Below are positions 7,342 through 15,260 of a stretch of 24,209 nucleotides of DNA, one piece after another (position 1 is the stretch's first letter; every line of letters starts with the position of its first letter). Position numbers and translations under genes: made by a program. The DNA comes from Actinomycetes bacterium. Its GTDB lineage: Bacteria > Actinomycetota > Actinomycetes > Actinomycetales > Dermabacteraceae. Location of the stretch: positions 1 to 24,209 of the forward strand of contig JAEWEZ010000112.1 of NCBI GenBank assembly GCA_023389045.1, in the 5' to 3' direction. The notes under the pieces were generated by a model, which did not search any database, was not told the DNA's origin, and saw only the letters and a list, made by a program, of their open reading frames with translations.

Positions 7342-8900
7342 CGGGGCTGGTCCCCGCTGTCGCCACCGGAGCGGGTGGCGCATTCAGCCTCGTAGCGTTC
7401 ACGCCACTGCGCATTCATGGGGAACAGGCCATCGACCGGATGGCCCTCGGCGACCATGCGGGCCATGAAGGCTTCTTCGGCCTCCTGCACTTCCGCTGCC
7501 GACACGAGCTCCTCGAGCAGAGCCGGGGGAATCACGAGCACGCCGTCGTCATTACCGACGATCACGTCCCCGGGCTGCACCGTGGTGCCACCGCAGGCGA
7601 TGGTCTCGTCGATCCCCCACGGCACATGCAGGCGCCCGAGCACCGCAGGGTGCCCACCGGAGTGGTAGGTGGGAACGCCGATCTCGGTCACCTCGGCCAG
7701 GTCACGCACGCCACCGTCGGTCACGATTCCGGCAGCGCCCAGGGCTTTCGCTCGCAGAGCGAGGATGTCGCCCAGGGTGCCCGAGCGGGTTTCCTGGCGT
7801 GCGTCCATCACGAGCACATCGCCCGGACGCAGCGAATCGAACAGACGCTTCTGCGCGTTGTAGCCGCCACCGTGGGACTTGAAGAGGTCCTCGCGGTTCG
7901 GCACGTACCGCAGGGTGCGGGCCCGACCAATCATGACCGTGCCGGGCTGGGTGCTGCGCAGTCCGTCAATCGACACATTCGACAGGTCCTTCTTGCGCAT
8001 CAGGCTGGAAAGGGTTGCGACGGCAACCTTGGACAGGCGCTCACGCATCTCGGGAGTGAGGAGCTCGTCGACGTACTCCTGCTCCTGCGCCGGGGCGTCC
8101 TTCGTGGCCGCATCGCCGGCGGGCTGGAACTCCTCAATCGGGCGACCCGAGGCGTCGGCCCACTGCTCCGGAGTGGGCTTCGGCTGGGCGCTCACCGGGA
8201 TCACCGGCACGCTGCCCTGCACTGCCTCGGTGATCAGCGGGCCGGTGCTGAGCGAACCCGCCGTGACCTCCACCTCGACCCGCTGGCCCGGAGCGAAAGT
8301 GCTGGCCCCGGCGGGAGTGCCGGTGAGGATGACATCGCCTTCTTCCAGGGTGATCAGCTGGGAGAGGTCGGCAACGATCTCAGGCAGGGAGAAGATCAGG
8401 CCCGAGGTGGAATCCCGCTGCACTTCCTTGCCGTCCAGGCGCACCGTGATGGTGATGTCGGCAGGGTCGATCTCGGCGGCAGGCAGGAGCTTCGGGCCGA
8501 TCGGGGTGAAACCGTCCCCGCCCTTGGAGCGCAGATTGGACCCCTTATCGGCCCAGCGGAAGTCAAAGGCGCCGAGGTCATTAGCGGCGGTGACGGCAGC
8601 GACGGCGCCCCAGGCCTCCTCGGGTTGGACACGGCGGCAGGTGCGCCCGATGACCAGGGCGATCTCACCCTCGAAGCCAAGGATTTCGGCACCGGCCGGC
8701 AGCTCCACGGTGGTGGGCTCACCTTCGGCGGCCGGGGAAGCCAGAGACGTGGGGGGCTTGAGGAAGTAGCCGGGGGCCTCCGGAGTGCGGCCCTTTTGCT
8801 GGGCGCGGGAGGAGTATCCGATGTGCATGGCGTAGACGGTGCCCGGGCGACGGCCGAGCAGGTCCCAGGCGCGAGAAGCGGGGAGCAGCGGTGCATCCAT
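7338..8900 (-). CDS. hpaG: Bifunctional fusion: FAH-family isomerase/decarboxylase (HpaG-like) plus RraA/HMG-aldolase-like domain
   Basis: The 520-residue protein has two domains. Residues about 1-245 are a fumarylacetoacetate hydrolase domain with GFEGEIALVIG, FRWADKGSN, KGGDGFTPIGP and DVILTGTPAG, the fold of HpaG. Residues about 285-495 are an RraA-like domain of the HMG/CHA aldolase family with GDILALRAKALGAAG and DGGVRD. Arg399 and Asp400 sit where that family binds substrate and divalent metal. A proline-rich linker (about 240-285) joins them. E. coli HpaG is instead two tandem FAH domains doing decarboxylation and isomerisation of the carboxymethyl-hydroxymuconate. Inferred role: the same two steps, perhaps split over the two folds. 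ATG 8900 is chosen over GTG 8936 because it gives the usual FAH N-terminus and leaves the operator outside the gene. Confidence 0.88.
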   Translation of the reverse strand: MDAPLLPASRAWDLLGRRPGTVYAMHIGYSSRAQQKGRTPEAPGYFLKPPTSLASPAAEGEPTTVELPAGAEILGFEGEIALVIGRTCRRVQPEEAWGAVAAVTAANDLGAFDFRWADKGSNLRSKGGDGFTPIGPKLLPAAEIDPADITITVRLDGKEVQRDSTSGLIFSLPEIVADLSQLITLEEGDVILTGTPAGASTFAPGQRVEVEVTAGSLSTGPLITEAVQGSVPVIPVSAQPKPTPEQWADASGRPIEEFQPAGDAATKDAPAQEQEYVDELLTPEMRERLSKVAVATLSSLMRKKDLSNVSIDGLRSTQPGTVMIGRARTLRYVPNREDLFKSHGGGYNAQKRLFDSLRPGDVLVMDARQETRSGTLGDILALRAKALGAAGIVTDGGVRDLAEVTEIGVPTYHSGGHPAVLGRLHVPWGIDETIACGGTTVQPGDVIVGNDDGVLVIPPALLEELVSAAEVQEAEEAFMARMVAEGHPVDGLFPMNAQWRERYEAECATRSGGDSGDQPR

Positions 8901-8907
8901 GCCCCAT

Positions 8908-8913
8908 ATCGTA
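8908..8913 (-). promoter_or_regulatory. Putative -10 box of a leaderless hpaG transcript
   Basis: On the minus strand TACGAT is followed by seven bases and then the ATG at 8900. This is the TANNNT spacing typical of leaderless genes in actinobacteria. There is no convincing ribosome-binding site, only GGGG close to the start, and no clear -35. The box lies inside operator copy 1. Confidence 0.42.
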
Positions 8914-8919
8914 TACGAT
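8908..8919. promoter_or_regulatory. Operator copy 1, perfect palindrome
   Basis: ATCGTATACGAT is a perfect 12-base palindrome with the GT..AC core usual for GntR-family sites. It lies 7 bases upstream of the hpaG ATG. Read on the minus strand it contains TACGAT, a good actinobacterial -10 box, so a bound regulator would cover the hpaG promoter. Confidence 0.72.
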
Positions 8920-8956
8920 CGGCATCTTTCCTGCACCTCTTGTTATGGCTGCCGTC

Positions 8957-8968
8957 ACGATATACGAT
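8957..8968. promoter_or_regulatory. Operator copy 2, imperfect
   Basis: ACGATATACGAT keeps the right half (TATACGAT) of copy 1 and differs in three positions of the left half. Its start lies 49 bases from copy 1, toward the transporter gene. It shares a TATACGATC core with copies 1 and 3. Confidence 0.58.
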
Positions 8969-8975
8969 CCGGCAA

Positions 8976-8987
8976 GCCGTATACGAT
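8976..8987. promoter_or_regulatory. Operator copy 3
   Basis: GCCGTATACGAT matches copy 1 in ten of twelve positions, including the whole CGTATACGAT core. It starts 19 bases from copy 2, close to two helical turns, which would place two regulator dimers on the same face of the DNA. Confidence 0.65.
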
Positions 8988-9000
8988 CGCCTCGACAGCT

Positions 9001-9182
9001 GTGCGAAACCGTCGAATACCCGTCGACCCCTCGAGAGCACGAGCCGCGCGACCCGCCCCACCAGGGCATCCCTCGCACGACAACCGCATCGACCTCCCCG
9101 CTTCCCCGTGCATGCCGCGAAGCACCGACGCTTCCCGGATCCCCCGTGCACGGCCCGCCCCTAGGAGACGAAGGAGTCCCCG
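9001..9182 (+). other. C-rich, G-poor leader of the transporter gene
   Basis: No gene is seen here. By hand count 9051-9160 contains 57 C and 24 G in 110 bases. The leader ends in AAGGAG (9171-9176), six bases before the TTG start. Long stretches with far more C than G and little structure are known features of Rho-utilisation sites. That use here is inference. Confidence 0.4.
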
Positions 9183-10574
9183 TTGAGCACGAACCCCGCC
9201 CCCGGGCGCGAAAGCGCCGCCGTCATCCGCGAACGCCGCCGCGTGATCGGCGCAACCGTCGTCGGCACCACCATCGAGTGGTACGACTTCTTCATCTACG
9301 CCTTCGCGGCGAACCTCGTCTTCGCCCAGCTCTTCTTCGAGCCTGCCGGATCGGCAATGCAGCAGATCCTCTCGCTGCTCAGTATCGGCCTCTCCTTCCT
9401 CTTCCGGCCCCTCGGCGCCTTCCTTGCCGGCCACTTCGGCGACAAGATCGGCCGCCGCCCCGTCCTCGTCATCACCCTGCTCGGCATGGGCGGCGCAACC
9501 ACCCTCATCGGTGCCCTGCCCACCTTCGAGGCCGCCGGCTGGTCCGCCCCGATCATCCTCATCCTGCTGCGCATTATCCAGGGCATCTGCGCCGGCGGCG
9601 AATGGGGCGGCGCCGTGCTTATGAGCGTGGAACACGCCGGTGACCACCAGCGCGGTCGCTTCGGCATGTACCCCCAGCTCGGTGTGCCCGGAGGCATGCT
9701 GCTCGCCTCCCTGATGCTTGCCCTCATGAGCTGGATCGCTCCCGGCGAAGCCTTCCTGGTATGGGGCTGGCGTGTGCCCTTCCTGGCCTCCCTGATCCTG
9801 ATCGCCGTCGGCTGGATCGTGCGCATGGCCGTGGACGAATCCCCCATCTTCAACGAAATCAAAGAGGTGCAGGCGCAGGAATCCGCCCCCATTGGCCGCC
9901 TCTTTGCCCAGCACTGGCAGCGCGTGCTGCTGGCTGCCCTGGTCTTCGCCGGTAACGGCGCCGTGGGCTACATGGTCACCGGTGGTTTCGTGCAGGGCCT
10001 CGCCTCGCGCCCGCCCCAGGATGGCGGCCTCGGCTTTGACCGCACCGGCGTGCAGATCGCCGTTCTCGGCGCCGCCGCGATCTGGCTGACCAGCACCTTC
10101 ATCTCTGGCTACCTGGCCGACATGATCGGGCGGAAGAACACCTACCTGATCGGCTGGGTGCTGCAGCTCGCCGCCGTGATCCCCCTGTTTGAACTGGTCA
10201 AAACCGGGGTGCTCGGCGTCTTCATCGGTGGCGGACTGCTCGCCATCGGCCTCGGCTTTACCTACGGCCCACAGGCTGCCTGGTACGCGGAAATCTTCCC
10301 CGCCTCGGTGCGCTTCTCCGGCGTCTCCATCTCCTACGCGATCGGTGCGGTCGCCGGCGGCGCCTTCGCCCCCACGATCGCGCAGGCACTCCTGCAGTCC
10401 TACGGGACCACCTGGGCAATCATCCCGTACCTCGCCGGCATGACGATCATCGGAGCGATCGCCACGATCCTGCTGCGCGAACGCAAAGGCATTCCGCTGG
10501 ACGGTGCCTTCGAGAAGTCCGGGCAGTGGGAAAGCTGGAAGCCCGGCGATCAGGTGGTGGTGGCCAAAGGCTGA
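9183..10574 (+). CDS. MFS transporter, metabolite:H+ symporter (MHS) type, probable hydroxyphenylacetate importer
   Basis: The 463-residue protein has twelve predicted membrane segments and the MHS/ShiA/ProP hallmarks: TIEWYDFFIYAFAANLVF in the first helix, the MFS loop motif GHFGDKIGRR (about 84-93), and GGEWGGAVL (about 138-146). A conserved FAPTIAQALL segment lies in a late helix. MHS transporters import organic acids with protons. Divergent pairing with the hpa operon and a shared operator region suggest uptake of 3- or 4-hydroxyphenylacetate. Start TTG 9183 follows AAGGAG with good spacing, and no better in-frame start was found. Glutamate is mostly GAA, unlike the hpa genes. Other aromatic or dicarboxylic acids are possible substrates. 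Confidence 0.88.
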   Translation: MSTNPAPGRESAAVIRERRRVIGATVVGTTIEWYDFFIYAFAANLVFAQLFFEPAGSAMQQILSLLSIGLSFLFRPLGAFLAGHFGDKIGRRPVLVITLLGMGGATTLIGALPTFEAAGWSAPIILILLRIIQGICAGGEWGGAVLMSVEHAGDHQRGRFGMYPQLGVPGGMLLASLMLALMSWIAPGEAFLVWGWRVPFLASLILIAVGWIVRMAVDESPIFNEIKEVQAQESAPIGRLFAQHWQRVLLAALVFAGNGAVGYMVTGGFVQGLASRPPQDGGLGFDRTGVQIAVLGAAAIWLTSTFISGYLADMIGRKNTYLIGWVLQLAAVIPLFELVKTGVLGVFIGGGLLAIGLGFTYGPQAAWYAEIFPASVRFSGVSISYAIGAVAGGAFAPTIAQALLQSYGTTWAIIPYLAGMTIIGAIATILLRERKGIPLDGAFEKSGQWESWKPGDQVVVAKG

Positions 10575-10714
10575 GGCCGCCCGCTGAGAACTACCAGGCT
10601 GCATTGCCGGTCTGACCTCTAGGATGGGCCGTGGCTGCGTGACAGAGCCGAGGAGCTTTCGAGCCCTCCCTCATCGCGGCCACGGCCCGTCGGCCTCTAT
10701 GCCGCACGCGCCCC

Positions 10715-10758
10715 GCTTCCCGGCCCGTCGGCCCCCGCTTCCCGGCCCGTCGGCCCCT
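10715..10758 (+). repeat. Two tandem copies of a 22-base unit in the DUF456 leader
   Basis: A 22-base unit opening GCTTCCCGGCCCGTCGG occurs at 10715-10736 and again at 10737-10758, identical except for the last base. A third partial copy of its core, GGCCCGTCGGCC, is at 10684-10695. The repeats lie in the C-rich stretch between the transporter and the DUF456 gene. The 10575-10800 gap contains no gene. A TAGGAT hexamer at 10619-10624 could be a -10 box. Confidence 0.75.
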
Positions 10759-10800
10759 ACATTCCGGCACACACCGGCCCACACACCACCCGGAGGTTCC

Positions 10801-11310
10801 GTGGACTCCCTCACCGTCCAGATCATCGTGACGGTGATCGTTGCCCTCGCCTACGCCGTGGCCCTGGCAGGGATCGTGGTGCCGATCCTGCCCGGCACGA
10901 TCATCATCCTGATCTCCACCCTGATCTGGGCAATCGTGATGGGAAGCTGGCCCGCCTGGATCTGCTTCGGGATCGTCACCGTGTTCAGCATCCTCGGGAT
11001 GACAGCAAACTGGCTGATCACCGGCCGCAGCCTGAAAAAGAACGAAGTGCCCACCTGGCCGATCCTGGTCGGCATCGCCTCCGGCATCGTCGGCATCTTC
11101 GTGATCCCCTTCCTCGGGCTTCTTATCGGATTTGTTGCCGGTTTGTATATTGCTGAATCACTTCGCCTGAAAGACTGGTCCCAGGGTCTCCGCTCGGCCT
11201 GGATCGCGATCAAAGCGCTTGGGATCGGGCTCGCCGTCGAGCTGCTCCTGGCCCTCGGCTCCACCCTCACCTTCGCCATCGCACTGACCATCCACTTCTT
11301 CACCCGCTGA
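10801..11310 (+). CDS. DUF456 family membrane protein
   Basis: The 169-residue, very hydrophobic protein has about five membrane segments. It opens with a helix containing IIVTVIVALAYAVALAGIVVP, followed by the glycine-rich LPGTIIILISTLIWAI turn typical of DUF456. The function of the family is unknown. GTG 10801 is preferred to the ATG at 10624 because GGAGG lies just before it and the intervening 59 codons are low-complexity C-rich sequence with repeats. The stop overlaps the next ABC gene as TGATG, so it is probably translated with the exporter. Residues 107-122 are encoded by a run of AT-rich, otherwise avoided codons (11119-11166). Confidence 0.82.
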   Translation: MDSLTVQIIVTVIVALAYAVALAGIVVPILPGTIIILISTLIWAIVMGSWPAWICFGIVTVFSILGMTANWLITGRSLKKNEVPTWPILVGIASGIVGIFVIPFLGLLIGFVAGLYIAESLRLKDWSQGLRSAWIAIKALGIGLAVELLLALGSTLTFAIALTIHFFTR

Positions 11311-13382
11311 TGCCATCCACCTCCACGCCCCCCGCTTCCACTAACTCTCCCGACCACCACACCACCGCTCCTGCTCCCGGCGCCACCCGCCCATCCCGTC
11401 CAGCCCCAGCCCTCGACCGCCAGCACCCTGCCGTGCTCGTGCCCGGTCTGCTCCGCCTGCTCAAAGGCTCCTGGGAAGTGCGCGGCTGGTTCGCCCTGGC
11501 TGTGCTCGGTGCGGTCGCCTTCGCCCTCCTGCAGATTGCCACGGCCACCATCATTGGGCGCGTCACCGAAGAGGTCGTCGTCCCCTCATTCACCTCCGGC
11601 GACCTCGCGCCCGGCGCTATCGCACTCGGCGGTCTCGCAGTTTTGGGCATCGCCGTGGCGCGTGCCGTCGGCGTGCTCTGCCGCCGCGTTTTCGCCGCCG
11701 CCTCCCAGTACGACCTGTTCCGCATGTACCGCGAACGGCTCGTCGCGGTCTACGCGCGGGTGCCGCTGCTATGGCACCGCCGCCAATCCACCGGCACCCT
11801 GCTCTCCAGCGTCTACTCCGATGTGGAAGCGGCCTTCTTCGCCATGGCGCCCTTCCCCTTCGCCCTCGCCACGATCGTCATGCTCGTGTACGCCACCGTC
11901 GTGGTGGCCCGCATCGATCCCGTGATCCTGCTGGTCATGCTGGTACTGATCGTTGTGCTGATCGTGCTGAACATCGTCCTGCAGCGCTTCGCCGCTCCGA
12001 TCGCCGTCCGCTCCCAGCAGCTTCGCGCCCAGGTCGCCGAAATCGCCCACGAATCCTTCGATGGTGCCAATGTGGTGAAGTCCCTGGGCCGTGAAGACGT
12101 GGAAGAAGCCCGCTTCACCGCCGCCGCCGAAGACCTGCGCCGTAACGGCATCCGCTTCGGTTACGTGCGCGGCTGGTTCGACCCCGCGATCGACGCCCTC
12201 CCGAACCTCGGCATTCTCGCCGTGGCGGTGCTCGGCGCCTGGCGGATCGGCGAAGGGCACCTCACCGCCGGACAGCTCGTGGAAGTCTCCTACCTGTTCA
12301 CGCTGATGGCGCTACCGATCCGCTCCTTCGGCTGGGTGCTCGGAGACCTCTCCCGCACCGTCGTCGGCGGTGGGCGCGTGCAGCAGATCCTCGACGTCAC
12401 CGCCTCCCGCGAATACGGCACCCGCTCCCTGCCCGAGGGACCCGGCGTGCTGCGCTTCGAGAACGTCGACCTCACCTACCGTGACGACCCGAGCGAAACG
12501 ATCCTCGGGCGCACTGCCCGGGCCGACGCGCTCCGCGCCCGCGAAAGCACCGCCCTGCACGATGTGAGCCTCACCGCCGACCCCCAGGCTGGGTCCCGCG
12601 CCGTCGCGATCGTCGGCTCCACCGGCTCCGGCAAATCCACCCTCGCGCTCCTCGCCGCCCGCCTCATGGACCCGAGCGCCGGACGCATCACCCTCGACGG
12701 TGAAGACCTGCGCGAACTCAGCGCCGACGCCCTCACCGCCGACGTCGCCCTCGTGCTGCAGCAGGCCTTTGTTTTCGACGGCACCGTGCGCGAGAACATC
12801 ACGCTCGGGGAACCCATCGACGACGACACCATCCGCTGGGCGTTGCGCGTGGCCCAGGCCCACACCTTCGTGGACGCCCTCCCCGAAGGGCTCGACGCGG
12901 AACTCGGCGAACGCGGCGGCTCCCTCTCCGGTGGGCAGCGTCAACGCATCGCGCTCGCCCGAGCCATCGCCCGTCGGCCCCGACTGCTGATCCTCGACGA
13001 CGCGACCAGCGCCTGCGACCCGAGCGTCGAACTCGCGATCCTCGACGCGATGCGCGCCGAACTCACCGACTCGACGCTCCTGCTCGTCGCCTACCGCAAA
13101 TCCACCATCTCCCTCGCAGACCGGGTGGTTTTCCTCGAACACGGCCGGGTCACCGCCGAAGGAACCCACCAGGAGCTGCGCGAGCGCGTACCCAGCTACC
13201 GGGCCCTCGTCGATGCCTACGACGAAGCCGCCATCGCCCACGGCCTGCTCGAAGCCGACGCCCCACCACCCTCCGACGGACCCGACCCCGGCACCGACGT
13301 GCCCGAACGCACCGACCGGGCCGTGCGTGATGCGCAGCGACGCGAGGAGACCGAGGACACCGATGAGGAGGCGCAGCGATGA
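11310..13382 (+). CDS. ABC exporter half-transporter A1, degenerate ATPase site
   Basis: The 690-residue protein has a Pro/Thr-rich N-terminus (1-45), six membrane helices (about 55-340) and a C-terminal nucleotide-binding domain. Walker A is GSTGSGKS (436-443), the signature LSGGQ (539-543), and Walker B LILDDATS. Asp564 replaces the catalytic Glu and Tyr595 (VAYRKST) replaces the H-loop His. An insertion of about 20 residues precedes Walker A, and the C-terminus is an acidic tail. Such a subunit pairs with a canonical partner to form a heterodimeric exporter like TmrAB, BmrCD or TM287/288. The partner follows with an ATGA overlap. Substrates of the family are lipids, peptides or drugs, and none can be assigned here. 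Confidence 0.9.
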   Translation: MPSTSTPPASTNSPDHHTTAPAPGATRPSRPAPALDRQHPAVLVPGLLRLLKGSWEVRGWFALAVLGAVAFALLQIATATIIGRVTEEVVVPSFTSGDLAPGAIALGGLAVLGIAVARAVGVLCRRVFAAASQYDLFRMYRERLVAVYARVPLLWHRRQSTGTLLSSVYSDVEAAFFAMAPFPFALATIVMLVYATVVVARIDPVILLVMLVLIVVLIVLNIVLQRFAAPIAVRSQQLRAQVAEIAHESFDGANVVKSLGREDVEEARFTAAAEDLRRNGIRFGYVRGWFDPAIDALPNLGILAVAVLGAWRIGEGHLTAGQLVEVSYLFTLMALPIRSFGWVLGDLSRTVVGGGRVQQILDVTASREYGTRSLPEGPGVLRFENVDLTYRDDPSETILGRTARADALRARESTALHDVSLTADPQAGSRAVAIVGSTGSGKSTLALLAARLMDPSAGRITLDGEDLRELSADALTADVALVLQQAFVFDGTVRENITLGEPIDDDTIRWALRVAQAHTFVDALPEGLDAELGERGGSLSGGQRQRIALARAIARRPRLLILDDATSACDPSVELAILDAMRAELTDSTLLLVAYRKSTISLADRVVFLEHGRVTAEGTHQELRERVPSYRALVDAYDEAAIAHGLLEADAPPPSDGPDPGTDVPERTDRAVRDAQRREETEDTDEEAQR

Positions 13383-15259
13383 GCACCAATGCCCCCCGCA
13401 CCTCCTCCCGCCTCGGCGTCGAAACCACCGTTGATGAAGGCGCAATCGCGACCATCCGCCGCGGCCTCGCCCTCACCCCGCAGGTACTGAACGGCCTGTG
13501 GATCACCCTGCTCCTGGCCGTGATCGCCACCGCCGGCAAGATCGTCGTGCCGATCGCGGTGCAGACCATCCTGGACCGCGGCATCATCGAACCGGACACT
13601 CCCGACGTAGCCTTCGTCGCGACCGCCGCGGGCCTCGCCGCCACGATCCTGCTGGTCACCGCCAGCTGCAATGTGCTGATGAACCGGCGACTGTTCCGCA
13701 CCGCCGAAACTGCCCTCGCCACCCTGCGCACTCGCGCCTTCCGGCACATCCATGACCTCTCTCTGCTCACCCAGGGCACCGAGCAGCGCGGGGCGCTCGT
13801 CTCGCGCGTGACCAGCGATGTGGATACCGTCAGCCAGTTCATGAGCTTCGGCGGCATTATGCTCGTGGTCATGAGCCTGCAGGTGGCCCTCGCCACCATC
13901 GTCATGGCCCTGTACTCCTGGCCGCTCGCGATCGTGGTGTGGCTCTGCTACGTGCCGATCTTCCTGCTGATGTCGGTGCTGCAAAAGCGGATCCGTGCCC
14001 GCTACCAGGCCGTTCGTACGGCTGTTGGCAAGATGCTCGGTTCTGTGTCCGAATCCCTCGTCGGCTCCGCCACCGTGCGCGCCTACGGAATCGAGGAAAG
14101 CACCCGCGCCGCCCAGACCGAGCGCGTGCGCGCCGTGCGAAACGCCCAGTTCGGGGTGCTGAAACCGCAGTCCGCCTCCTTCTTCCTCTCCGAAACGGGA
14201 GACGGCCTCGCCACCGCCGTGGTGATCGTCATCGGCATCCTGCTCGGCACCGGCGCACTCGGTATCGACCTGCCCGGCGCCGACCTCACCGCCGGCACCC
14301 TCGTGGCCTTCATCTTCCTGGTGTCGCTGTTCAGCCAGCCGGTGCGGATGGGCATCGAAATGCTCTCCGAAGCACAAAACGCGGTAGCCGGTTGGCGGCG
14401 CGTGCTCGGGGTGCTCGACACCCCCGCCGATGTGGCCGACCCCGGCGGCTCCATGGACCCGCACACCGGCAACCGCACCGCGCCCGTGCCCGGCGCCCAG
14501 CCCCTCCCCGACGGGGCTCTCGGCATCGACATCGACCAGGTGCGCTTCGCTTACCCCGACGGGCCCGAAGTGCTTCACGGCATCGACGTGCGGATCCCCG
14601 CCCGCTGCCGCGTGGCCATCGTGGGCGAAACCGGCTCCGGCAAAACCACCCTCGCCAAACTCCTCACCCGCATGATGGACCCCGCCTCCGGGCAGGTGCG
14701 GATCGGCGGGATCCCCGTGGACCTCGTGCCGTACTCCTCCCTGCGCTCCCGCGTGATCATGGTGCCGCAGGAAGGATTCCTCTTCGACACCACCGTGGCC
14801 GGGAACCTGCGCTACGGGCGGCCCGAGGCGAGCGAAGCCGACATGCTGCACGCCATCGACGAGCTCGGGCTCAGCTCCTGGCTGCAGAGCCTTCCCGAAG
14901 GCCTCCACACCCCGGTGGGACAACGCGGCGAATCGCTGAGCGCCGGCGAACGGCAGCTCGTGGCCCTCGCCCGCGCCTACCTTGCCGACCCCGATGTGAT
15001 CGTTCTCGATGAGGCCACCAGCGCCGTGGACCCCCTCGCCGATGTGCGCCTCCAGCAGGCCATCGAAGGGCTCGCCCGGGGCCGCACCACCGTGACCATC
15101 GCCCACCGCCTCTCCACCGCCGAACGCGCCGACATGATCCTCGTGCTCGACCACGGCAAGCTCGTGGAGAAGGGCACCCACTCCCAGCTCGTGAACCTCG
15201 AGGGCGGGATCTACGCGGGGCTGCACGCCTCCTGGGTCGCGCATCGCGCGGGGCGCTGA
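13379..15259 (+). CDS. ABC exporter half-transporter A2, catalytic partner
   Basis: The 626-residue protein has six membrane helices (about 35-330) and a nucleotide-binding domain from about 380. Walker A is GETGSGKT (416-423). The signature is LSAGE (520-524) rather than LSGGQ. Walker B is VLDEATSAVD with Asp544 and catalytic Glu545, and the H-loop is His576 in AHRLST. This is the complement of the preceding subunit: its Walker motifs face the intact LSGGQ of A1, while its altered signature faces the dead site of A1. The four-base overlap with A1 suggests equimolar synthesis. The methyltransferase gene begins one base after the stop. Together they form one transporter in the cytoplasmic membrane. 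Confidence 0.92.
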   Translation: MSTNAPRTSSRLGVETTVDEGAIATIRRGLALTPQVLNGLWITLLLAVIATAGKIVVPIAVQTILDRGIIEPDTPDVAFVATAAGLAATILLVTASCNVLMNRRLFRTAETALATLRTRAFRHIHDLSLLTQGTEQRGALVSRVTSDVDTVSQFMSFGGIMLVVMSLQVALATIVMALYSWPLAIVVWLCYVPIFLLMSVLQKRIRARYQAVRTAVGKMLGSVSESLVGSATVRAYGIEESTRAAQTERVRAVRNAQFGVLKPQSASFFLSETGDGLATAVVIVIGILLGTGALGIDLPGADLTAGTLVAFIFLVSLFSQPVRMGIEMLSEAQNAVAGWRRVLGVLDTPADVADPGGSMDPHTGNRTAPVPGAQPLPDGALGIDIDQVRFAYPDGPEVLHGIDVRIPARCRVAIVGETGSGKTTLAKLLTRMMDPASGQVRIGGIPVDLVPYSSLRSRVIMVPQEGFLFDTTVAGNLRYGRPEASEADMLHAIDELGLSSWLQSLPEGLHTPVGQRGESLSAGERQLVALARAYLADPDVIVLDEATSAVDPLADVRLQQAIEGLARGRTTVTIAHRLSTAERADMILVLDHGKLVEKGTHSQLVNLEGGIYAGLHASWVAHRAGR

Positions 15260-15260
15260 A

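Noticed and set aside
8955..10604. 549-codon minus-strand frame opposite the MFS gene
   Set aside because: It is Asp/Glu/Gly/His-rich without motifs, and it would run through the operator region. The plus-strand MHS transporter is clear.
10624..10800. Extension of the DUF456 gene to ATG 10624
   Set aside because: The added 59 codons translate the tandem repeats and C-rich leader into low-complexity sequence, and a good ribosome-binding site stands before GTG 10801.
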